A DNA stretch of 64,000 nucleotides. Origin: an uncultured Pseudomonadota bacterium. GTDB taxonomy: Bacteria; Myxococcota_A; UBA796; SXON01. This document shows, piece by piece, positions 26,489 through 34,598 of the stretch (position 1 is the stretch's first letter; every line of letters starts with the position of its first letter). Below the pieces are notes generated by a model. It worked only from the letters and a program-made list of their open reading frames with translations, was not told where the DNA came from and made no database searches. The stretch is taken from assembly GCA_903921785.1 (NCBI GenBank), contig CAIXRH010000252.1, positions 1-64,000 on the forward strand, in the 5' to 3' direction. A program made the position numbers and the translations under genes.

Positions 26489-26625
26489 TACGGGTTGACC
26501 CTGATGAAGATCGTTCGCTCGTCGCGGCGACGCTGAGCGAGCCCGTACAGCAAGCATCGGCGGGCTTCCCGGCATAGCGCGAAAACCTTGTCTTTTTTCG
26601 CCGATGGTTCAGGGTGAGGTGACGG

Positions 26626-26721
26626 GCCCGGAAGTGGGCCAGCCCGAAAGTGGGCCAGCCCGAAAGTGGGCCAGCCCGAAAGTGGGCCAGCCCGAAAGTG
26701 GGCCAGCCCGAAAGTGGGCCA
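26626..26721 (+). repeat. Tandem array, six copies of a 16-bp unit
   Basis: Five identical units of GCCCGAAAGTGGGCCA (26642-26721) follow one variant (GCCCGGAAGTGGGCCA, 26626-26641) without spacers. Each unit contains a GCCC/GGGC pair and could form a small hairpin. A single related copy occurs at 9603-9620. Confidence 0.85.
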
Positions 26722-26899
26722 GCCGTGTGACGTCGCCGGCGGCGGGCGGAGCGGAGCGACCGCCCGTGGATGACGGCGGCCGGCCGCGTAGGAGGGCCCA
26801 GCGCCGACACTCACTGTTTCCGCGGCTACAACGGTGAGACCTGCGACGACGGGAATCCCGCCTCCCGGGCGCCGCGTCTTGCCGGGCGAGCGGTGGTCA

Positions 26900-26916
26900 A
26901 GGCGGATCACGCCTGA
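26900..26916 (+). repeat. 17-bp direct repeat, right copy
   Basis: Identical to 26472-26488. It ends 45 bases before the start of the helicase-nuclease gene. Confidence 0.7.
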
Positions 26917-26961
26917 CCGATCCCAGGCTCGGGATACCTGCGCCCGTTGCCTGAGCGCCCG

Positions 26962-29900
26962 ATGCCCGATCCCGTTGTCCCTCCGTCGTCGCCTCCCGTC
27001 GCCCCCGCGCCTGGGGTGGAGGTGGAGGTCACCGTCGCGCCGACGCTGAACTTCGCGATGGAGCAGTCGGGGGTGCCGTTGGTGTCGGGGTTGCGGGTGC
27101 GCAACTCGGGTGCCGAGCCGTTGGTGGGCGCGGTCTTCTCGATCCAGCTCGAGCCGGAGCTCGGGCCGCCCACGACCGTGGCGATCGAGACGTTGCGGCC
27201 CGGGGAGGAGGCGTGGCGCCCGGTCGTGGACGTACGGCTCCCGCCGGGGCGCTTGCGCGGCCTCGTCGAGGCGGAGCGGGCCCGGGCCTCCTGGACGCTC
27301 ATCTGCGGGGACGCGCAGCTCGCCGCTGGCGAGGCGCCCGTGGAGGTGCTCGCGTTCCAAGAGTGGCCCGGGTTGCGGGCGCCGCCGGCCCTGGTCGCGG
27401 CGTTCGTCATGCCGAACCACCCGGTCGTCGGGCAGTTGCTCGGGAAGGTCCGGGACCAGCTCCAGGCGCGCACGCAGGACCCGTCGATCAGCGGCTACCA
27501 GACGCGGTCGCCCAAGCGGGTGATCGAGCAGGTGGAGGCGTTGGTGGCGGCGATCCAGTCCATGGGCGTCACCTACGTGGGGGTGCCGGCGAGTTTTGAG
27601 TCGGTGGGGCAGAAGGTGCGCCTGCCCGACATGGTGCTGTCGGAGGGGATGGGCAACTGCCTGGACATCTCGGTGCTTCTCGCGGGGTGTCTGGAGCAGA
27701 TGGGGCTCGCGCCGTTGGTGGTGGTGGTGAAAGGCCACGCGTTCCCTGCCGTGTGGCTCGTGGACGACCGCTTCCCCGAGGGCGTGGTCCACGATGCCGC
27801 TCGCCTGCGCACGCTCGGGAAGCTCGGGCAGGTGCTCGTCTTCGACAGCAGCACCGTGGTCCATGGATCGCGTCCGCCGTTGGCCGCGGCGGTGGCGGCG
27901 GCCGACGCCTATGTGGCGGACGACGCCAACTTCGTCTGTGCGGTGGACGTTCGGGTCGTGCGCATGGACCGCTTCCGGCCGCTGCCGGTGCGGATGACCG
28001 TCGCCGCGGAGGAGGCGCCGAGCGCGACCTCCACCCTGGCCGCCCAGGCGCTGCTCGACCAGGCCCGCCGCGTCCCCGAGCCGGCCGCCGCGCCCGCGGG
28101 GCCGCCGCCCCCGCCCGAGCCGATCGTCGCCCGCTTCAAGCGCTGGCGGGACAAGCTCCTCGACCTCTCGCTGAACAATCGCCTGCTCAATTACCGGCCC
28201 ACCACCAAGGCGTCGCTGCCGCTCCAGGTGCCGGACCTCGCCCGCTTCGAGGACCTCCTCGCCAACGACGTGGCCTTCGAGGTGCTCCCCCGCCCCGACG
28301 TGGACCCCCGGGACCAGCGCGACGAGGCCCTGGTGAAGGCCCGGGGCGATGAAGCGGAGCTCGAAGCGCGCCGCCGCGCCGACCTCGACCGGAGCCTGCT
28401 CTACGCCGGGGTGACCCGCGAGGAGCTGCTCGTGCGCGCGGTGGAGCTCGACCGCGCCGCGCGCACCGACCGCGAGGAGGGCGGCGCCAACACGCTCTTC
28501 GCGGCGATCGGGATGCTGCGGTGGTTCGAGAGCCCGTCGAGCGAGCTGCCGCGCCTCGCGCCGCTGATCCTCGTGCCCGTGCGGCTGGAGTACGACCGCG
28601 TCTCCCGGCGGATCCGCCTGCGCCGGCTCGACGAGGAGTCGGTGGGCAACGTGACGCTCGCGGAGAAGCTGCGCCGCGACTACGCCGTGGACCTCTCGGC
28701 GCTCACGGCGCCCGACCTCGACGACCACGGCCTGGACGTGCCGGCGCTCCTGCGGCGGGCCCGCGAGGCCATCCAACAGACGCCGCGGTGGGAGGTGCTC
28801 GACGAGGTGCACCTCGGCCTGTTCACCTTCACCAAGTTCCTCATGTGGAAGGACCTGGACAGCAACGCCGACGCGCTCTTGCAGAGCCCGGTCGTGCGCC
28901 ACCTCGCCCAGGGCGGGCTCGTCCCGTTCCAGGACCCCGTGGGCGCCCCGGACGCCACCCGCCTCGACGACGACGTGCCGCCTTCCGCGCTGCCCACGGT
29001 GCTCGACTGCGACTCCACGCAGTTGTCCGCGATCTCCGCGGCGCTCCGCGGGCGCAGCTTCGTGCTCCAGGGCCCGCCCGGGACCGGGAAGTCGCAGACG
29101 ATCACCAACCTCATCGCGGCGGCGCTCGGCGAGGGCAAGACGGTGCTCTTCGTATCGGAGAAGATGGCCGCGCTCGACGTCGTGCATCGCCGCCTCCTCG
29201 CCGCTGGCCTCGGCGACTACTGCCTGGAGCTGCATTCCAACAAGGCGAACAAGAAGGAGGTTGCGCTCTCGCTCGGCCGCGCGCTGGACCGGGTGGGGCG
29301 CCCCGCCGACAGCACCTGGGACACCCGCTCCGGCGAGCTCGGGGGCGTGCGCGCCCAGCTCAACGGCTACGCCAGGGCGCTCCACCAGCCTCGCTCGCTC
29401 GGGCGCACCTTCTACGAGGCGAGCGCGCGGCTGCTGGAGTTGCACGCGGCGCCGGAGGTGGCGGTGCCGCTCGCCGATCCGGCGGGGCTCACGGCGGAGC
29501 GGTGGGCCGCGATGGAGCAGGCGCTCGATGCGTTCGCCACCGCGGCGGCGGAAGTGGAGCCGGCGCCCGGACACCCCTGGCGCGCCAGCGCCGCCGTGGC
29601 GTGGAGCGCGGGCGGTGAACAAGCGCTCGTCGACGCGATCACCGCCGCTATCGCCGCGGTAGACGCCGATGATGCGGCGACCGCCGCCCTCGCGGCGGCG
29701 TTGGGCATCTCCCCCACGCCGTCGCCCGCGCTCCTCGCGCTCGGCGCGGCCGTGGGGGAAGGTGCGTCCCCCGCCGCGGTCTTCGCGCCCACGTGGCCGA
29801 CGGACCTCGCCCGGGCACGAGCCTGGGTGACGGCCGCGCGGGAAGAGCGGGATCAGCGGGCCGATCTCGCCTTGCGTTGGCAGCCCGGCCTGCACCACCT

Positions 29901-32793
29901 CAACCTCCCCGGCCTCTTCGGGTCGTTCCGCTCCTGGGCCGGCGCGTTCTTCCTGTTCGCGTGGCTGTTCTTGTTCCTTCCGAAGCAGAACCTCGGCACC
30001 GTGGTGCGTGGGCGCCTCCCGCCGGACGCGCAGATCACCGCCGACCTCGGGGTGGCGCTGGCGCTGCGGCGCGCGCGGGAAGCGCGCGAACGGGAGCAGG
30101 CGTGGGCCGCCGCGACGTTCGCCGGACATTGGGAGGGCGCCGATCCGGACACGCTCGCAGCGCTGCTCGACCGCGTGGAGCGGCTCCGGTCGGCGCTTGC
30201 CGGCTGGCGCGCGGACGCGCTCCCGGCCCCCGAGGTGGCGCTCGCTTTGGTCGACGCCGCGGTCCCCTCCGCCCGTCGAGACGCGGTTCGGGACGCGGCC
30301 GCCCGCGCCACCGAGTGTCGTCGTACGGCGGACGCCGCACGGGCGAGCGTGCAGCAGCTTGGCGCGCTTACGCTCCCGGCGGACGCCCGGCCCGCGCTCA
30401 CCGCGCTGCTCCAGGCGCGGCCGCTCTTCCGGAAGTGGGTGTTCTACCGGCGGGCGGGCGCCGCGGTGGAGGCGCTCGGCCTCGCCGCGGTGGTGCGGGC
30501 CCACGAGGCGGGGACCGTGCCTGCCGCGCAGGTGGGCGTCGCCGCCGAGCGGGCGCTCCTGAGCCGGTGGGTCGCGGCGATCCGCGACGGCGAACCGGCG
30601 CTGCGCGACTTCGACGGGGCGGAGCAGGGACGCCGTGTGGCGCGATTCCGGGAGCTGGACCGCGGCCACATCACGCTTGGGCGCCAGCGGGTGCTCGCGC
30701 GGCTGGACGCGCGGCGGCCCGGCACGGGCGGGGTGGTCCCCGAAGGCTCGGAGACGGGGATCGTCGGGCGCGAATCGAAGAAGCAGCGCGGCCACTGGCC
30801 GGTGCGGAAGCTGCTCCTCGCCCTGCCGAACCTGCTGCCGCGGCTCAAGCCCTGCCTGCTCATGAGCCCGCTCTCGATCGCCCAGTACCTCCCGGCGGGC
30901 GGGCGCCGCTTCGACCTCGTGGTGTTCGACGAAGCGTCGCAGATCGGCACCCACGACGCGATCGGCGCCATCGCCCGAGGCGAGCAGGTCGTGATCGTCG
31001 GGGATTCGCGACAGCTGCCCCCGACGACGTTCTTCACCCGGGACACCGAGGAGGAGAGCCTCCCCGACGACAACGACATCGTGGAGATGGAGAGCATCCT
31101 CGACGAGGCGATCGCCTCGCGGCTCCCCGAGCAGATGCTCGGGTGGCATTATCGGAGCCGCCACGAGGCGCTCATCGACTTCAGCAATCGGCACTACTAC
31201 GACAATCGGCTGAATGTCTTCCCGGCGGCGCGGGGGAAGGTGGCCGACCTCGGGGTGCGCTGGCACGGCGTGCCCAATGGCGTCTACGACAAGGGGCGCA
31301 CCCGGCAGAACCGCGCGGAGGCGGAGGCGCTGGTCGGTTGGCTGGTCCGAGAGTTGAGACACACGGCGGCCGGAGCGCGGACCTACGGGGTCGTCACGTT
31401 CAGCGTTCCGCAACAGACGCTGATCCAGGACATGCTCGACCGGGCTCGCGGCGAGCACCCGGAGCTCGAGCCCCACTTCGCGGACGGGAACCCCGAGGCG
31501 GTCTTCGTGAAGAACCTGGAGAACGTGCAGGGCGACGAACGCGACGTGATCCTCTTCTCCATCGGGTACGGTCCGGACGAGGCGGGGAAGGTGTGGATGA
31601 ACTTCGGCCCCCTCAACCGGAAGGGCGGCGAACGGCGGCTCAACGTGGCGGTCACCCGCGCCCGGCGCGCGCTGCATGTTTTCTCGACACTGACCGCTGA
31701 CCACGTGGACCTCTCTCGCACCACGGCGCTCGGCGCCCGGCACCTCAAGGCCTTCCTCCAGTACGCCATGGAGCGCGGCTCGGGCAGCGCCCGGGTGGTG
31801 CAATCGGCGCCCTTCGAGAGTGAGTTCGAGCGGCAGGTGCACGACGCACTGGTGGAGTTGGGCTACACCGTGGACGGGCAGGTCGGCTGTGGCGGCTATC
31901 GCATCGACCTCGCCGTGGTGCACCCCGACCACCCGGGGGAATACCTGCTGGGTGTGGAGTGTGACGGCGCGCCGTACCACTCGGCGGCCACCGCCCGCGA
32001 CCGCGATCGGCTGCGTCAGCAGGTGCTCCAGGACCTCGGCTGGCGGCTGCACCGGGTGTGGTCGACCGACTGGTGGTTCGACCGCGCGGGGCAGGTGGCG
32101 AAGCTGGAGGCGGCGGTGCGCGAGGCGCTGGCGGCGCCGCGGGAGGCCCCGCCCGAGGTGGACCTTCCCGAGCCCGAAGAAGAGGAGCCGGCGGCCCCGC
32201 TCGTCGCCGCGGTTCGTCCGGCCGAACCCTCGCCGGTGGTGCCCTACCGGCTCGCCGTGCTCGCGCCGGTGAGCGCGGACCCCGAGACGATGTACGTGGC
32301 CGCGGCCACTCCGGCGATGCTCGAGCGGGCGCTGGCGGTGATCGCCGCCGAAGCGCCCCTGCGCGTGGACGAGCTCTGCCGGCGGGTCTCGAGCTGCTGG
32401 GGCGTCGGCCGGGTGACCAGCCGCGTGCGCAGCCGCGTGGGCGAGGTCCTGGCGGTGCTCGGCCGCGAGGGGAAGTTGGTGATCCGGGGCGACTTCGCGT
32501 GGGCGCCCGGCTCGGACCCGGCCGTGTGGGCCACGCTGCGCGGCGCCGACGCCGACGGGGGCCTGCGGGACGCGGAGGCGATCCCCCCCGAGGAGATCGC
32601 CGCGGCGGCGGCCTGGGTGCTCGCCCGCACCCTCTCACTCGACGAGCCCGCGCTCGCCCGCGAGGTCGCCCGGCTCTTTGGGCTCACCCGCCTCGGCCGC
32701 AAGGTGGACGAGGCGATGCGCGTGGGGATCGAGCTCCTGGTGAGCCGAGGGAAAGCGGCGCGTGAGGGGGAGCGGGTGGCGTGGCGGGGGTGA
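26962..32793 (+). CDS. Transglutaminase-like/DUF4011/SF1 helicase/Vsr-like nuclease protein
   Basis: A 1943-residue multidomain protein. Residues about 140-310 contain GNC233LD, GH259AF and FD295SS, the Cys-His-Asp order of transglutaminase-like proteases. About 390-690 is the DUF4011 region (RWRDKLLDLSLNNRLLNY at its start). The SF1 helicase core has Walker A GPPGTGKS (704-711), a long helical insert (800-1200), Walker B FDEAS (D1323), GDSRQLPP and VTRARR near 1563. Residues 1618-1705 form a Vsr/MTES_1575-type nuclease (YRIDLAVV, then GVECDGAPYHS), and 1750-1850 match DUF3320. DUF4011-helicase-Vsr proteins are linked to phage defence in several computational surveys. ATG 26962 is used; TTG 26947 is possible. 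The segment upstream holds repeats; no methylase or other defence gene is adjacent. Confidence 0.85.
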   Translation: MPDPVVPPSSPPVAPAPGVEVEVTVAPTLNFAMEQSGVPLVSGLRVRNSGAEPLVGAVFSIQLEPELGPPTTVAIETLRPGEEAWRPVVDVRLPPGRLRGLVEAERARASWTLICGDAQLAAGEAPVEVLAFQEWPGLRAPPALVAAFVMPNHPVVGQLLGKVRDQLQARTQDPSISGYQTRSPKRVIEQVEALVAAIQSMGVTYVGVPASFESVGQKVRLPDMVLSEGMGNCLDISVLLAGCLEQMGLAPLVVVVKGHAFPAVWLVDDRFPEGVVHDAARLRTLGKLGQVLVFDSSTVVHGSRPPLAAAVAAADAYVADDANFVCAVDVRVVRMDRFRPLPVRMTVAAEEAPSATSTLAAQALLDQARRVPEPAAAPAGPPPPPEPIVARFKRWRDKLLDLSLNNRLLNYRPTTKASLPLQVPDLARFEDLLANDVAFEVLPRPDVDPRDQRDEALVKARGDEAELEARRRADLDRSLLYAGVTREELLVRAVELDRAARTDREEGGANTLFAAIGMLRWFESPSSELPRLAPLILVPVRLEYDRVSRRIRLRRLDEESVGNVTLAEKLRRDYAVDLSALTAPDLDDHGLDVPALLRRAREAIQQTPRWEVLDEVHLGLFTFTKFLMWKDLDSNADALLQSPVVRHLAQGGLVPFQDPVGAPDATRLDDDVPPSALPTVLDCDSTQLSAISAALRGRSFVLQGPPGTGKSQTITNLIAAALGEGKTVLFVSEKMAALDVVHRRLLAAGLGDYCLELHSNKANKKEVALSLGRALDRVGRPADSTWDTRSGELGGVRAQLNGYARALHQPRSLGRTFYEASARLLELHAAPEVAVPLADPAGLTAERWAAMEQALDAFATAAAEVEPAPGHPWRASAAVAWSAGGEQALVDAITAAIAAVDADDAATAALAAALGISPTPSPALLALGAAVGEGASPAAVFAPTWPTDLARARAWVTAAREERDQRADLALRWQPGLHHLNLPGLFGSFRSWAGAFFLFAWLFLFLPKQNLGTVVRGRLPPDAQITADLGVALALRRAREAREREQAWAAATFAGHWEGADPDTLAALLDRVERLRSALAGWRADALPAPEVALALVDAAVPSARRDAVRDAAARATECRRTADAARASVQQLGALTLPADARPALTALLQARPLFRKWVFYRRAGAAVEALGLAAVVRAHEAGTVPAAQVGVAAERALLSRWVAAIRDGEPALRDFDGAEQGRRVARFRELDRGHITLGRQRVLARLDARRPGTGGVVPEGSETGIVGRESKKQRGHWPVRKLLLALPNLLPRLKPCLLMSPLSIAQYLPAGGRRFDLVVFDEASQIGTHDAIGAIARGEQVVIVGDSRQLPPTTFFTRDTEEESLPDDNDIVEMESILDEAIASRLPEQMLGWHYRSRHEALIDFSNRHYYDNRLNVFPAARGKVADLGVRWHGVPNGVYDKGRTRQNRAEAEALVGWLVRELRHTAAGARTYGVVTFSVPQQTLIQDMLDRARGEHPELEPHFADGNPEAVFVKNLENVQGDERDVILFSIGYGPDEAGKVWMNFGPLNRKGGERRLNVAVTRARRALHVFSTLTADHVDLSRTTALGARHLKAFLQYAMERGSGSARVVQSAPFESEFERQVHDALVELGYTVDGQVGCGGYRIDLAVVHPDHPGEYLLGVECDGAPYHSAATARDRDRLRQQVLQDLGWRLHRVWSTDWWFDRAGQVAKLEAAVREALAAPREAPPEVDLPEPEEEEPAAPLVAAVRPAEPSPVVPYRLAVLAPVSADPETMYVAAATPAMLERALAVIAAEAPLRVDELCRRVSSCWGVGRVTSRVRSRVGEVLAVLGREGKLVIRGDFAWAPGSDPAVWATLRGADADGGLRDAEAIPPEEIAAAAAWVLARTLSLDEPALAREVARLFGLTRLGRKVDEAMRVGIELLVSRGKAAREGERVAWRG

Positions 32794-32913
32794 GGGGTGG
32801 GTGGGGCGCCAGCGACGTTGGTCCTGGCTCGCGAGGGTGGAGCAGGGCCGGGAGGTGAGGGCGTGATCGGACCGATGTCGGAGGCGGGGCGCCTGGAATG
32901 GGGCGTCCTGATT

Positions 32914-32958
32914 CCCCTCATCCGGCGCTGCGCGCCACCTTCTCCCGGAGGGAGAAGG
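32914..32958. repeat. REP-like double palindrome between convergent genes
   Basis: CCCCTCA is followed by GGCGC-TGC-GCGCC (32924-32936) and then CCTTCTCCC-GGA-GGGAGAAGG (32938-32958), two perfect stem-loops. This order resembles palindromic intergenic elements common in high-GC proteobacteria. It may also serve as a bidirectional terminator for the helicase-nuclease and rlmD. Confidence 0.55.
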
Positions 32959-33023
32959 CTAGTGCTTCGCCGTATGCAAGCATAGGTATGTTGAGATGGT
33001 GCGCGGCTGTCGCCCGCTTCAAC

Positions 33024-34538
33024 TCAGCCGTCCGAGCGTCCCCCGCCCGACCGCGCCACCACCGCCGCCGGCGCGCCCAACGCCTCCAGGGCCGCCACGA
33101 GGTCACCATGGAGCGGCGCCCGGGCCTGGCCGGCCACCTCGACGTGGATGAACGGCCGTACCAGTCCCGCCTTCTCCGCGAAGAACCTCGCTGTCTTCGG
33201 CTCCCGACCCGCCACGCCGTGGCCCTTGCGGGCGAACGCCAGGAGCGCCGGCACCAACTGACCGGAGAGCTCCAGCCGCACGAGCGAGTGTCCCGCCACC
33301 GTCGCGATCCGCTTGAAGCGGGCGCCCGCGACCTCCCCGTGCGCCGGAGTGGCGCCGAGGAAGAGCACCAACGCCCGCTCCGCCTTGCCCACCGCCCCCG
33401 AGGGCTCCTCGCCCCAGGGCGAACGAGCCTGCCCGCCGGGAATCCGCCACTCGCGCAGCGCGGGGCCGCGCTCCAGGGTGACCACGGTCTCCACCTCGGG
33501 CGTCTGGGGAAACAGGTCAATCGGCTGGACGTTGCGCACGCGCATGCCGAAGGCCGCCAGACAATCGAGGTCGCGGGCGAGGGTCTCCGGGCCGCAGGAG
33601 ACGTATACGAGGCGCTTGCCGAGGGCGGCCACCTGGGCGAGCACCCGAGGGTCGGAGCCGCGGCGCGCGGGGTTGAGCACCACCACGTCGAACGGCTCCT
33701 TCACCCGGAGGTCCTCCACCTTGGAGGTGACGACCTCCACGTTCCGCGGCGCCATCTCGGCTGCCGCGCGCGCCGCCTGGGGCACCTCCTCCACCGCCAC
33801 CACCCGCTTGCGACCAGGGGCGAGCATCAACGCGTAGGCGCCGACGCCGCTGTAGAGGTCGAGGATCGTGGCGGCATCGCCGACCGCCGCGTACACCAGG
33901 GCGTGGAGCTTCTCGGCCTGACGAGGGTCGACCTGGAAGAAGGCGCCGGGGTGGAGGTGGTAGCGGGTCTGCCCGATCTCCTCGTCGAGGATCGGCTTGC
34001 CCCAGACCACCTCGGGGGCCGAGCCCATCACCCGCTTGCGGTCGCGGTCGGCCTTGGAGATGGCGATGGAGGTGAGCTCGGGCAGGCCCGCCACCAGCGG
34101 GGCGAAGGCCTTGCGGCCGCCGGGCACCTGCCCGTCCACACAGGCGAGCACCATCTGGAGCTGCCCCGTGGCCGCGGACCGGCGGAGATCGACGCTGTGG
34201 ACGCCCTTCTTCCCCCGCACCCACGCGCGAACCTTCCCCAGGGCCTCGCGCAAGTGGGGCTCGAGGACGGGGCACTCGGGCGTGTCCACGATGCGGGTGC
34301 CCCGCTCGTCGTAGAGGCCGATGGCGGCGTGGCCCTCGTCGCCGATCGCCACCGGGAGCTTCAGCCGGTGCCGGTAGCCCTCCGGCCAGGCGGAGGGGAG
34401 GACCTCCGGCGCGGCGGGGAGGTGGGGATAGGCGGCGAACGCCGCGGCGATGCGGGCGCGTTTGTGCGCCAGCTGGGCCGGGTAGTCGAGGTCGGCGAGC
34501 GGGCAGCCTGGGCAGGCGGGGCGGTGGGGGCAGATCAT
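33024..34538 (-). CDS. rlmD: 23S rRNA (uracil-C5)-methyltransferase RlmD-like, with extra C-terminal domain
   Basis: A 504-residue SAM-dependent RNA methyltransferase. The iron-sulfur ligands are C3, C9, C12 and C89. SAM motif I is DLYSGVGAY (227-235) and the catalytic cysteine is C315 in VYVSCGPETLARD. Residues 1-365 therefore cover a full RumA/RlmD-type enzyme without an obvious TRAM domain. Residues about 385-470 are an additional domain with LFLGATPAHG, ATVAGHSLVRLELSG, ARKGHGVAG and a final RPFIHVEV, a pattern reminiscent of the C-terminal part of RluA-type pseudouridine synthases but without the catalytic Asp block. Known RlmD modifies U1939 of 23S rRNA; RlmC or TrmA-like specificity cannot be excluded. 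Confidence 0.82.
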   Translation of the reverse strand: MICPHRPACPGCPLADLDYPAQLAHKRARIAAAFAAYPHLPAAPEVLPSAWPEGYRHRLKLPVAIGDEGHAAIGLYDERGTRIVDTPECPVLEPHLREALGKVRAWVRGKKGVHSVDLRRSAATGQLQMVLACVDGQVPGGRKAFAPLVAGLPELTSIAISKADRDRKRVMGSAPEVVWGKPILDEEIGQTRYHLHPGAFFQVDPRQAEKLHALVYAAVGDAATILDLYSGVGAYALMLAPGRKRVVAVEEVPQAARAAAEMAPRNVEVVTSKVEDLRVKEPFDVVVLNPARRGSDPRVLAQVAALGKRLVYVSCGPETLARDLDCLAAFGMRVRNVQPIDLFPQTPEVETVVTLERGPALREWRIPGGQARSPWGEEPSGAVGKAERALVLFLGATPAHGEVAGARFKRIATVAGHSLVRLELSGQLVPALLAFARKGHGVAGREPKTARFFAEKAGLVRPFIHVEVAGQARAPLHGDLVAALEALGAPAAVVARSGGGRSDG

Positions 34539-34598
34539 CCGGCAGTTCCGTCGGCCACGTAGCCCCCTGGCAGGCTAGAAGCCCATGCGGGCGCGCCG

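Larger units (their letters stand above)
26489..26961. other. 473-bp non-coding segment with tandem array and direct repeat
   Basis: The region between the hydroxylase and the helicase-nuclease has no convincing gene. From left: a CGCTCG/CGAGCG inverted pair near 26510-26535, ACCTTGTCTTTTTT (26585-26598), the six-unit tandem array (26626-26721), a stretch without features, the right copy of the 17-bp direct repeat (26900-26916), and TACCTG (26936-26941). An open frame at 26604-26837 is produced by the array and is not considered a gene. Confidence 0.6.

Noticed and set aside
26626-26721. Possible CRISPR array
   Set aside because: Units are 16 bp, contiguous and without spacers, and no cas gene is in the window.
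26604-26837. 77-codon open frame over the tandem array
   Set aside because: Its sequence is the translation of the 16-bp repeats and has no start context; not a gene.
26479-32052. 1857-codon minus-strand open frame opposite the helicase-nuclease
   Set aside because: The plus strand has clear helicase and nuclease motifs; the minus translation is low-complexity His/Arg/Glu/Val. Antisense shadow.
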